This document shows positions 1-8,849 of a stretch of DNA of 64,000 nt, piece after piece. The notes beneath the pieces were generated by a model. That model searched no databases. It had not been told where the DNA came from and worked only from the letters and a program-made list of their open reading frames with translations. Where the stretch lies: NCBI RefSeq assembly GCF_026153355.1, contig NZ_CP110636.1, positions 2,542,001 to 2,606,000 on the forward strand, written 5' to 3'. The DNA comes from Streptomyces endophytica. Its GTDB lineage: Bacteria > Actinomycetota > Actinomycetes > Streptomycetales > Streptomycetaceae. The translations under genes were made by a program, and so were the position numbers. Within the stretch, counting starts at the first letter, position 1. Every line of letters starts with the position of its first letter.

Positions 1-62
1 GCCTCGACGGCGGCGTGCGCGGACGGGGTGCGGTGTCCCAAGTTCACGGTCAGTAGCTTCAT
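1..62 (-). CDS. MOSC-domain protein, N-terminal fragment
   Basis: Only about 20 codons lie in the window; the gene runs off the left edge. The ATG at 62 opens with MKLLTVNLGHR, which resembles the start of small YiiM-type MOSC proteins (MKLLSVNxG). That family handles molybdenum-cofactor or sulfur chemistry and N-hydroxylated compounds. It is divergent from the LysR gene, 230 bp away, an arrangement in which the LysR protein often controls its neighbour. Too short for a firm call. Confidence 0.4.
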   Translation of the reverse strand, partial: MKLLTVNLGHRTPSAHAAVE

Positions 63-292
63 GCGGAGCTCCGATGCCCGGTCGCGGCGGCAGATGCGGC
101 CCCCCACACATCAGGGTGACCGCTCTACGCCCCGGCACGCCCCTCAGGACGGCGTACGGAGGAGGGCGCCGGAAGCTCGGGGCGCGCGGAGTGCGGGACG
201 AGCCCGCCCCGTGCCTCCGCGCGTGCGCCCGGTGCCTCAAAGCAGCCAACCGGTTTTTTCTGATCGACCCAAGACGCGCTTATGCTCGAAAC

Positions 293-1204
293 ATGATCGA
301 GGCCCGTCATCTCCGCGTGCTGCGCGCCGTCGCCAGGACCGGCTCGTTCTCCGGTGCGGCGCGGGAGCTGGGCTGCACCCAGCCGGCCATCAGCCAGCAG
401 ATGAAGGCGCTGGAACAGTCCGCCGGGACCCCACTGCTGGTCCGGGCGGGCCGCGAGATGCGGCTGACGCAGGCCGGCGAGGCGCTCGTACGGCATGCGG
501 TCGGCATCCTGGCCGGGCTGACCGCCGCCGAGGAGGAGGTCGCGGCCATCGCCGGCCTCCGGGCCGGGCGGGTGCGGCTGGTGTCGTTCCCCTCGGGCAG
601 TTCGACGCTGGTGCCGACCGCCCTGGCGAAGATGCGCGCCGCCCACCCCGGCACCCGGGTCTCGCTGGTGGAGGCCGAGCCGCCGCGCTCGATCGAGATG
701 CTGCGCAACGGCGACTGCGAGATCGCGCTGGCGTTCCGTTATCCGGAGGTGCGCGGGGCGGACCCGGCGGCCGGTGCGGAGTGGGACGACCTCGTGGTGC
801 GGCCGATCCTGGCGGACCGGCTGATCGGCCTGGTCCCGGACGGCCACCGGCTGGCGAGGGCCGGCCGTGCGCGCTTCACGGATCTGGCCGACGAGCCGTG
901 GATCGCGGGCTGCCCGCGCTGCCGCCGTCATCTGGTGGAGGTCTGCGAGAGCGCGGGCTTCACGCCGCGCATCGATTTCGCGACGGACGACTACCCGGCC
1001 GTGATCGGTCTGGTCGGGGCGGGGCTGGGGGTCGCCGCGCTGCCCGAGCTGACACTGGCGTCGGTACGCCCCAAGGGAGCCACCGCGATCAGGATGGATC
1101 CCGCCGTGCACCGGGAGATCGTCGCGCTCACGCTGCCGGACCTGGCGCAGGTCCCGGCCGTCGGGGCCACGCTCGACCAGCTGGTGGACGCCGCGGCCCG
1201 CTGA
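293..1204 (+). CDS. LysR-family transcriptional regulator
   Basis: 303 aa, the usual LysR length. Residues 1-60 form the winged helix-turn-helix (MIEARHLRVLRAVARTGSFS, then CTQPAISQQMKALE as recognition helix). Residues about 90-300 are the periplasmic-binding-protein-like effector domain. The ATG at 293 was chosen because it starts exactly at the conserved HTH, although the frame stays open upstream. It is divergent from a MOSC-like gene, which may be its target. The effector cannot be deduced. A Cys-rich stretch (GCPRCRRH, near residue 205) is a small oddity. Confidence 0.9.
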   Translation: MIEARHLRVLRAVARTGSFSGAARELGCTQPAISQQMKALEQSAGTPLLVRAGREMRLTQAGEALVRHAVGILAGLTAAEEEVAAIAGLRAGRVRLVSFPSGSSTLVPTALAKMRAAHPGTRVSLVEAEPPRSIEMLRNGDCEIALAFRYPEVRGADPAAGAEWDDLVVRPILADRLIGLVPDGHRLARAGRARFTDLADEPWIAGCPRCRRHLVEVCESAGFTPRIDFATDDYPAVIGLVGAGLGVAALPELTLASVRPKGATAIRMDPAVHREIVALTLPDLAQVPAVGATLDQLVDAAAR

Positions 1205-1349
1205 CCACGGCAGCACGAAAGCGGACGGACACCGGCAGGCGGCCACCCCCGCCGAATCCCCGGGCGAGCACGCCAAACCGTCGGCATCCCAAACGCTCCA
1301 CCGAACGCTCTACGTACGCCTCTACGCGCGCACGTTTACGCCCGGCACG

Positions 1350-1446
1350 TTCTACGCACGCCGCGCTCTACGCACGCCGCGCTCTACGCACGCCGCGCTC
1401 TACGCACGCCGCGCTCTACGCACGCCGCGCTCTACGCACGGCACGC
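1350..1446. repeat. 16-bp tandem repeat array
   Basis: The unit TCTACGCACGCCGCGC is repeated about six times head to tail (copies begin near 1351, 1367, 1383, 1399, 1415 and 1431). Degenerate copies continue on both sides, from about 1304 to 1474. There are no spacers, so this is not CRISPR. The wider 1205-1694 gap between the LysR gene and whiD holds no gene that I can support. Confidence 0.85.
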
Positions 1447-1694
1447 TCTACGTGCGGAACGCTCCACGCACGCCAAAAGCGCGGGCCGCCTTCCGCGTCC
1501 CCGCGCACAAAAACCCCTCCCGCCCCCTCCCCGCACCGCCACCCCGACCCCGTTCCCGACCGCCCGCCGCATCGCGGGCACGGTCCCATCGCCGCACGAA
1601 CGACCCTTGCCGTCCCTTGCAGCCCTTGCAGGAACGTTTCTTCCCGAGCTCCGCGTCCTTCTTCCTCAGTGGCCGGGCGCCCCCGGCCGGCCCG

Positions 1695-1996
1695 TCATCG
1701 AACTCGCGGGACGAGGCGGTGACGGGCCCGGCCCATCAGTTCCTCGCGCTCGTCCTCGGTCAGGCCGCCCACACCCCGTAGGGCTCACGGACGGCCAGCG
1801 CATGCGCCGCGCACTCGGCCCGCACGGGGCAGCGCATACACACCTCTTTCGCCGATGTCTCACGCGCGCTGCGGGCCGCTCCACGCTCGCCCTCGGGGTG
1901 GAAGAAGAGTGAGCTGTCCACGCCGCGGCAGGCGGCCAGCAACTGCCAGTCCCAAAGATCTGCGTTCGGGCCCGGGAGGCGGGAGAAATCTGCCAT
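1695..1996 (-). CDS. whiD: WhiD, Wbl iron-sulfur sporulation protein (frameshifted)
   Basis: Wbl-family [4Fe-4S] protein required for spore maturation in Streptomyces. The product opens MADFSRLPGPNADLWDWQLL and has cysteines at residues 23, 53, 56 and 62, the cluster ligands known for WhiD. The Wbl turn motif should read GVWGG; here the frame gives GVWAA and a stop at 1760. Adding one G to the GGG at 1768-1770 restores GGLTEDEREELMGRARHRLV and a stop at 1695. The ATG at 1996 matches the known N-terminus. It lies divergently next to bldM, as in S. coelicolor. The lesion is probably a base-calling error; if real, the C-terminal DNA-binding segment would be lost. Confidence 0.88.
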
Positions 1997-2045
1997 TGCT
2001 TGTCCCCTCGAAGCGATGCGGATTCGGGCTCGGTGCTCACGACCG

Positions 2046-2070
2046 TACATCTACTGTCGAAGTAGATGTA
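2046..2070. promoter_or_regulatory. Perfect palindrome upstream of whiD
   Basis: TACATCTAC - 7 nt - GTAGATGTA, two perfect 9-bp arms, centred about 62 nt upstream of the whiD ATG in an unusually AT-rich stretch. It could be an operator for a developmental regulator or a 5' leader hairpin. The rest of the 1997-2378 whiD/bldM intergenic region must hold the divergent promoters, but I do not assign them. Confidence 0.55.
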
Positions 2071-2378
2071 AATATGACTCATTGCGAATCTAGTCATAGT
2101 CAACGCGAAAATGGAAGAAAGGGAGCCAAATAGGGCATAGGGTGCACGCGCGGATGCCGGTCGCCCGATGAGTCGTCTGCGTATCCGGCTCCTCACGGAG
2201 CGTGCTGAACTCGGTCGCCGAAGCCGTAACTCTTTCGGGTGACCGTCGTTGAGTGTGCGGAGGCGATTGGCAGAGGTAGCCCTCGGGCAGGTGTCCGAGG
2301 CGGCCGTCAATCGCACAGGTGACGATACGTACCAGCCTGGAGGCTCAAGGTGACGCGCATCAGCTGCGGAGGGCGGTC

Positions 2379-2990
2379 ATGACATCCGTCCTCGTCTGCG
2401 ACGACTCCCCGCTTGCCCGAGAGGCGCTCCGTCGGGCGGTTGCGACCGTGCCCGGCGTCGAGCGTGTGACGACCGCGGCCAACGGCGAGGAAGTCCTCCG
2501 CCGCTGGGGTGCCGATCGCTCGGACCTGATTCTGATGGACGTACGGATGCCCGGGCTCGGCGGTGTCGAGACCGTGCGCCGGCTGCTGTCCGCGGACCCG
2601 GGCGCCCGGATCATCATGCTCACGGTGGCCGAGGACCTCGACGGCGTCGCGCTCGCGGTCGCCGCCGGTGCCCGCGGCTATCTGCACAAGGACGCCTCGC
2701 GCGCCGAGCTGCGGGCGACGGTGACCCAGGCGCTCGCCGACCCGACGTGGCGGCTCGCCCCGCGCCGGCTGCGGTCCGCCGAGATGGGTGCCGCACCGAC
2801 GCTCACCGCGCGTGAGATCCAGGTGCTGGAGGGCATGAGTCACGGCCGTTCGAACGCCGAGATCGGCCGCGAGCTCTTCCTGTCGGAAGACACGGTCAAG
2901 ACCCACGCCCGGCGGCTGTTCAAGAAACTGGGCGCCTCCGACCGGGCCCATGCGGTGGCGCTCGGCTTCCGCTGGGGACTGGTCCGCTAA
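2379..2990 (+). CDS. bldM: BldM, orphan response regulator
   Basis: 203 aa, the same length as S. coelicolor BldM. The receiver domain (residues 1-120) has the acidic pocket (VCDDSP) and Asp54 (LILMDVRMPG). The C-terminal LuxR-type HTH (about 140-203) contains LTAREIQVLEGMSHGRSNAE. BldM is known as an atypical regulator that works without normal Asp54 phosphorylation, needed for aerial growth, as a homodimer or as a heterodimer with WhiI. An ATG upstream at 2319 was rejected; the ATG at 2379 has a GGAGGG ribosome site. It is followed by a strong hairpin and then shbA. Confidence 0.95.
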   Translation: MTSVLVCDDSPLAREALRRAVATVPGVERVTTAANGEEVLRRWGADRSDLILMDVRMPGLGGVETVRRLLSADPGARIIMLTVAEDLDGVALAVAAGARGYLHKDASRAELRATVTQALADPTWRLAPRRLRSAEMGAAPTLTAREIQVLEGMSHGRSNAEIGRELFLSEDTVKTHARRLFKKLGASDRAHAVALGFRWGLVR

Positions 2991-3027
2991 GGCGTCGTGA
3001 CGTGCAGCGATGCGGGGGAGTGAAGAT

Positions 3028-3053
3028 CCCCGCCCGCCCTGTGGCGGGCGGGG
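3028..3053 (+). terminator. Hairpin after bldM
   Basis: CCCCGCCCGCC - CTGT - GGCGGGCGGGG, an 11-bp perfect stem with a 4-nt loop, 37 nt after the bldM stop. No T-tract follows, as is common in Streptomyces. Confidence 0.75.
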
Positions 3054-3176
3054 TGGCATGGTGCCCCGCATGTCCCGATCGGCGACGGCGGTCCGATTCG
3101 CCGCGCGGTGCCGCATCCTTGAGGTATGGAGTTCCTCGGGGACGGGCCGCTCGGGCACGAGGGGAGGGCGCGGGAG

Positions 3177-3845
3177 ATGACAGCCGGCGCACCTGCCGCT
3201 CATAACGCTTCAGTGCACAACTACGGACCTGGTGCCGCGGACCGTGCGGCGCCAAGGCACCATGGACCGATGCGCGACGACGGGAAGCAGGAGATCGGCG
3301 ATCTCGTCGCACGCGCCGTCGAGGGGGATCAGCGGGCCACTCATGACCTCCTGGCCCATGTGCACCCCCTCGCCCTGCGCTACTGCCGCACCCGGCTGTC
3401 CCGGCTGCCCGGTGACGCCCGGCACTTCGTCGAGGACCTCGCGCAGGAGGTGTGTGTCGCGGTGCTCTGCGCGCTGCCGCGCTACCGCGACACCGGCAAG
3501 CCCTTCGAGGCGTTCGTCTTCGCCATCGCCGGCCACAAGGTCGCCGATCTGCAGCGGGCCGCGATGCGCCACCCGGGCAGCACGGCCGTGCCGTCCGACG
3601 AGATGCCCGAGCAGCCCGACGACTCCCTCGGTCCCGAGGAGCGGGCGCTGCTGAGCAGTGATGCCGAGTGGGCCAAGAAGCTGCTGGCGAACCTTCCGGA
3701 GAACCAGCGCGAGCTGGTGCTGCTGCGGGTCGCGGTCGGGCTGACGGCCGAGGAGACCGGGCAGATGCTGGGGATGTCGCCCGGTGCCGTACGGGTCGCC
3801 CAGCACCGCGCGCTGAGCCGGCTGCGGGCGCTCGCCGAGCAGTAG
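3177..3845 (+). CDS. shbA: ShbA-type ECF sigma factor
   Basis: 222-aa sigma-70 family protein with regions 2 ([15 protein letters not shown] onward, then [19 protein letters not shown]) and 4 ([20 protein letters not shown], then [19 protein letters not shown]). It lies between bldM and guaB, the position of SCO4769, where ShbA drives transcription of the principal sigma gene hrdB. The start at 3177 is preferred over 3126 because a GGGGAGGG ribosome site lies 8 nt upstream. The roughly 45 N-terminal residues before region 2 look unconserved, so a later start is possible. Confidence 0.85.
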   Translation: MTAGAPAAHNASVHNYGPGAADRAAPRHHGPMRDDGKQEIGDLVARAVEGDQRATHDLLAHVHPLALRYCRTRLSRLPGDARHFVEDLAQEVCVAVLCALPRYRDTGKPFEAFVFAIAGHKVADLQRAAMRHPGSTAVPSDEMPEQPDDSLGPEERALLSSDAEWAKKLLANLPENQRELVLLRVAVGLTAEETGQMLGMSPGAVRVAQHRALSRLRALAEQ

Positions 3846-3951
3846 CCCTCGGGTGACGCGAAGTCGCCGTAGGAAAGTACAAGTGACGAGGCCCTCATCG
3901 CTCGTGGAATGGGCCACCCCCGTAGGCCGTTAGCATGGGAGTCCGCGCTGA

Positions 3952-5478
<1,527 letters not shown>

Positions 5479-5601
5479 CGCCCCCCCAGGTAGCCCCGGG
5501 CCCCGTAGGCCCCTACCGTGAGCCCGCTGCCGCACCCCGGCCGCGGGCTCCGGTGCGTCGGGGATACTGGAGACGCAGACGTAGAAGGAAAGGCCACACA
5601 C

Positions 5602-6717
5602 GTGACTGAGATCGAGATCGGGCGCGGCAAGCGCGGCCGCCGGGCATACGCATTCGACGACATCGCCGTCGTACCCAGTCGCCGCACCCGCGACCCGAAG
5701 GAGGTCTCGATCGCCTGGCAGATCGACGCCTACCGCTTCGAGCTGCCGTTCCTGGCGGCCCCCATGGACTCGGTGGTCTCCCCGCAGACCGCGATCCGCA
5801 TCGGTGAGCTGGGCGGCCTGGGCGTCCTCAACCTCGAAGGGCTGTGGACCCGCTACGAGGACCCGGAGCCGCTGCTCGCCGAGATCGCCGAGCTGGACGA
5901 GGCCGACGCGACCCGCCGGCTCCAGGAGATCTACGCGGCCCCGATCAAGGAAGAGCTGATCGGCCAGCGGATCAAGGAGGTGCGCGACGCCGGCGTGGTC
6001 ACCGCCGCGGCGCTGTCGCCGCAGCGCACCGCGCAGTTCTCCAAGGCCGTCGTGGACGCCGGCGTGGACATCTTCGTCATCCGCGGCACGACGGTGTCGG
6101 CCGAGCACGTGTCCAGCGCCGCCGAGCCGCTGAACCTCAAGCAGTTCATCTACGAGCTGGACGTCCCGGTGATCGTCGGCGGCTGCGCCACGTACACCGC
6201 GGCCCTGCACCTGATGCGCACCGGCGCGGCGGGTGTGCTGGTCGGCTTCGGCGGCGGCGCCGCGCACACCACCCGTAACGTCCTGGGCATCCAGGTCCCG
6301 ATGGCGACCGCGGTCGCCGATGTCGCGGCCGCCCGCCGGGACTACATGGACGAGTCCGGCGGCCGCTACGTCCACGTCATCGCCGACGGCGGCGTGGGCT
6401 GGTCCGGCGACCTGCCCAAGGCGATCGCCTGCGGCGCGGACGCGGTGATGATGGGCTCGCCGCTCGCCCGCGCGACCGACGCGCCGGGCCGCGGCCACCA
6501 CTGGGGCATGGAGGCGGTCCACGAGGACGTGCCGCGCGGCAAGCGGATGGACCTGGGTGCGGTCGGCACGACCGAGGAGATCCTCCTCGGCCCCTCCCAC
6601 ACCCCGGACGGTTCGATGAACTTCTTCGGCGCGCTGCGCCGGGCGATGGCGACCACCGGCTACTCGGAGCTGAAGGAATTCCAGCGCGTCGAGGTCACGG
6701 TCGCGCCGCGGCGGTAG
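5602..6717 (+). CDS. GuaB3-family IMP dehydrogenase paralogue
   Basis: 371 aa, TIM barrel without CBS domains, the GuaB3 type found beside guaB in actinobacteria. GTG at 5602 follows a GAAGGAAAGG ribosome site, and the protein starts MTEIEIGRGKRGRRAYAFDD. The loop aligned to the catalytic GSICTTR of GuaB reads GGGAAHTTR, so the nucleophilic Cys is replaced by His222. This argues against ordinary IMP dehydrogenase chemistry; a regulatory or related nucleotide role is possible. It ends just before a strong terminator. Confidence 0.88.
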   Translation: MTEIEIGRGKRGRRAYAFDDIAVVPSRRTRDPKEVSIAWQIDAYRFELPFLAAPMDSVVSPQTAIRIGELGGLGVLNLEGLWTRYEDPEPLLAEIAELDEADATRRLQEIYAAPIKEELIGQRIKEVRDAGVVTAAALSPQRTAQFSKAVVDAGVDIFVIRGTTVSAEHVSSAAEPLNLKQFIYELDVPVIVGGCATYTAALHLMRTGAAGVLVGFGGGAAHTTRNVLGIQVPMATAVADVAAARRDYMDESGGRYVHVIADGGVGWSGDLPKAIACGADAVMMGSPLARATDAPGRGHHWGMEAVHEDVPRGKRMDLGAVGTTEEILLGPSHTPDGSMNFFGALRRAMATTGYSELKEFQRVEVTVAPRR

Positions 6718-6743
6718 TCCGTAGGGCACGTACGCATACGTAG

Positions 6744-6776
6744 GGGCCGGTCATCCTGGTGGGTGACCGGCCCTTT
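6744..6776 (+). terminator. Terminator after the guaB3-type gene
   Basis: GGGCCGGTCA - 10 nt - TGACCGGCCC followed by TTT: a 10-bp perfect stem 27 nt after the stop codon. Confidence 0.85.
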
Positions 6777-6909
6777 CGCATGCCCAACTGCGCTGATGGG
6801 GGCGTGTTTTGAGAGGGGAGGGGCGCGTGGTTGCGTTCAGGGCGAGTGTGGGCTGAACGGGTGTAGCAGGGCGTTAGTGTCTGTGTTCGGCGACCCGCTG
6901 TCTCTGGGG

Positions 6910-7016
6910 CGCCCCCTTCCAAGGAGCACGTACCGGACCCGCGGCCGCGGGGCCCGGCCCGCAGCTCCAGTGGACCGTCCAAACCGGGTTGATGGGCGGC
7001 GTCATGGAAGGGGGCG
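6910..7016. other. Long-range inverted repeat before the small ORF
   Basis: CGCCCCCTTCCA (6910-6921) and TGGAAGGGGGCG (7005-7016) are perfect 12-bp complements 83 nt apart. The enclosed sequence includes a GC-rich palindrome near 6938-6951. The right arm includes the GGAAGGGGG ribosome site of the small ORF at 7022, so pairing would mask translation initiation. Between 6777 and 6909 I see nothing else. Confidence 0.45.
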
Positions 7017-7021
7017 TGCCC

Positions 7022-7117
7022 GTGGGCCGTCACCGCAAGCCCACCCGCTGGGATCAGATTCGGCTTCGGCTGGTGAAGTTCCGGAGGAGGTGGCTCTTGC
7101 GGATGTACGGCCGGTGA
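7022..7117 (+). CDS. Small cationic peptide ORF (31 aa)
   Basis: GTG at 7022 lies 7 nt after GGAAGGGGG. The product begins MGRHRKPTRWDQIRLR and ends RRRWLLRMYGR; about 11 of 31 residues are Arg or Lys, with Trp, Leu and Ile spaced as in an amphipathic helix. In-frame starts at 7004 (37 aa) and 7016 also exist. I do not recognise the family. It ends inside the first structured repeat unit. It could be a leader peptide, a small toxin-like peptide, or not translated at all. Confidence 0.35.
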   Translation: MGRHRKPTRWDQIRLRLVKFRRRWLLRMYGR

Positions 7118-7308
7118 GCGGCCGCCCCCACAAAGACTAGGGGCGGACACCCGTAAACCGGCTAGGAGCCCGCTGCAGCACCCACTGCGGTGGGCTCCAC
7201 CTCATTGCGGTGACGGTGAGCGGCCACCCCTACGAGAACTAGGGGTGGACACTCCGATCACTTCCAGGAGCCTGCCGCAGTACCCGCTGCGGTGGGCTCC
7301 ACCTGATT
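7113..7308. ncRNA. Tandem pair of two-hairpin structured units
   Basis: Two copies of a unit repeat with exact 102-nt period (7113-7207 and 7215-7308). Hairpin 1 is CCGCCCC/GGGGCGG with an 11-nt loop in copy 1 (7122-7146) and CCACCCC/GGGGTGG in copy 2 (7224-7248), a compensated G-C to A-T change. Hairpin 2 is a 14-bp stem with a 6-nt loop (7165-7198 and 7267-7300); the copies differ at two paired positions and stay paired through G-U wobbles. Pairing kept despite substitution suggests selection on RNA structure. Strand is not determined: it could be a plus-strand transcript after the small ORF, or the 3' region of the minus-strand sugar dehydrogenase. Confidence 0.5.
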
Positions 7309-7377
7309 CCGTAAGGTACCCGTGCTGCGCGCCCGGTGCCACCGGCTCCGGAGTCCGGGCCGTCCCGCGCGCCCCTT

Positions 7378-8605
7378 TCACAGCCGATGCGCCGCCCCCG
7401 TGGGTGTGGCGCCCCTCGTGTCCAGCAGCAGCTGGGCCTTTACCGACAGGCCCTGGAGGTCGTAGGTGCGGTGGTGCTGGAGGAGGAGGGTCAGGTCGGC
7501 GGCGGAGGCGGCGTCGTAGAGGGAGTCGGCGCGGGGGACGGGGCGGCCGTGGACGGTCCAGTGCGGGACGTGCGGGTCGTGGTAGGTGACGTGGGCACCG
7601 AGTTCGCGGAGGCGGGCGGCGATTTCCCAGGCGGGGGAGCCGGTCTGGTCGGCGACGTCCGGTTTGTAGGTGACACCGAGCAGGAGGATGCGGGCGCCGC
7701 GCGCGGACTTGCCGTGTTCGTTGAGGAGGGTGGCGCAGCGCTGGATGACGTAGTGCGGCATCCGGCCGTTGACCTCCTGGGCGAGTTCGACCATCCGGAG
7801 GGGGAGGAATGGGCGCCCCCGCCAAGGGAGTTGGGGTCCACCGCGGGGGCGTGGCCGCCCACGCCCGGGCCGGGGCGGAAGGACTGGAAGCCGAACGGTT
7901 TGGTCTCGGCGCAGCGGATGACGTCCCACAGGTCGACGCCGATGTCGTGGCAGAAGACCGCCATCTCGTTCATCAGGGCGATGTTGACGTGGCGGTAGTT
8001 CGTTTCGAGGAGCTTGGCGGTCTCCGCCTCGCGGGGCCGCGGGCGCGGACGACCTTGTCGGTGAGGCGGCCGTAGAAGGCGGCGGCGGCCTCCGTGCAGG
8101 CGGGGGTGAGGCCGCCGATGACCTTGGGCGTGTTGGCGTAGCGGTGGGTGCGGTTGCCGGGGTCGTGGCGGCCGGGTGAGTACGCGAGGTGGAAGTCGCG
8201 GCCGGCGGTGAGGCCGGAGCCCGCTTCGAGCAGGGGGCGGAGGAATTCCTCGGTGGTGCCCGGGTACGCGCTGGATTCCAGGATCACCGTGGTGTGCGGC
8301 CGTAGTTGTGCGGCCAGGGTCCGGGCGGCACCGGCGACCGCGGAGAGGTCCAGGGTGCGGTCCTCGCCGAGCGGCGTGGGGGCGCAGATGACCGCGGTGC
8401 GGACCCGGCCGAGGGCGGTGGGGTCGGCGGTGGTGCGGAAGCCGGCGGCGAGCAGCCGGCGGAGTTCGGTGGCGGTCAGCGGCCCGTCGGTGGCGGCGTG
8501 CGGGTCGGGGTCGTAGCCGAGGGTGCCGATGCCGGCGGTGGTGGCGGCCTGGGCGAGGGGGAGGCCGAGGTGACCGAGTCCGATGACGGCGAGATCTGCG
8601 GGCAT
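7378..8605 (-). pseudogene. Nucleotide-sugar (UDP-GlcNAc/ManNAc type) dehydrogenase, decayed
   Basis: Once a WecC/UDP-glucose dehydrogenase-type enzyme that oxidises a nucleotide sugar to its uronate. The N-terminal Rossmann motif (LAVIGLGHLGLPLA) starts at the ATG at 8605; the middle domain (MNEMAVFCHDIGVDLWDVIR) and C-terminal domain (MVELAQEVNGRMPHYVIQ) lie in two other frames. One base is missing near 8033-8036 and at least one more indel lies near 7820-7835. Independently, the active-site motif that should be GGHCIPVDP reads GGHAPAVDP, so the catalytic Cys is gone. No partner glycosyltransferase is nearby. This makes it a likely true pseudogene. Confidence 0.8.
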
Positions 8606-8849
8606 GCTGCGACCGTCCTTCCCGGGCGGAGGGGTGGCGGGTGGTGTGCGGGGCGGGAAGTGCATGACGTATGCGAAGAGTGCATAAGTAGACTAAGCGG
8701 ATATTTGGCCCAGAATGGGGATTGATGGATCAAGGTGGCCGGGGTGTTGCCGTGCGGGTGAGGGGGGATAGCGGCAAGGAGCGCGGTCAGAATCGACGGA
8801 CGGGGCAGGGCCCCGGTCACGGTGGCCCCGACCACAGCGGGAGGCAGCG

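Noticed and set aside
1350..1446. CRISPR-like array
   Set aside because: Units are directly adjacent without unique spacers and there are no cas genes. The array at 17706-17790 was rejected for the same reason.
28..1722. A 564-codon open frame over the LysR gene and beyond
   Set aside because: Arg/Pro/Gly-rich frame antisense-like in composition, running through the LysR gene in another frame and through the tandem repeats. A GC-bias shadow.
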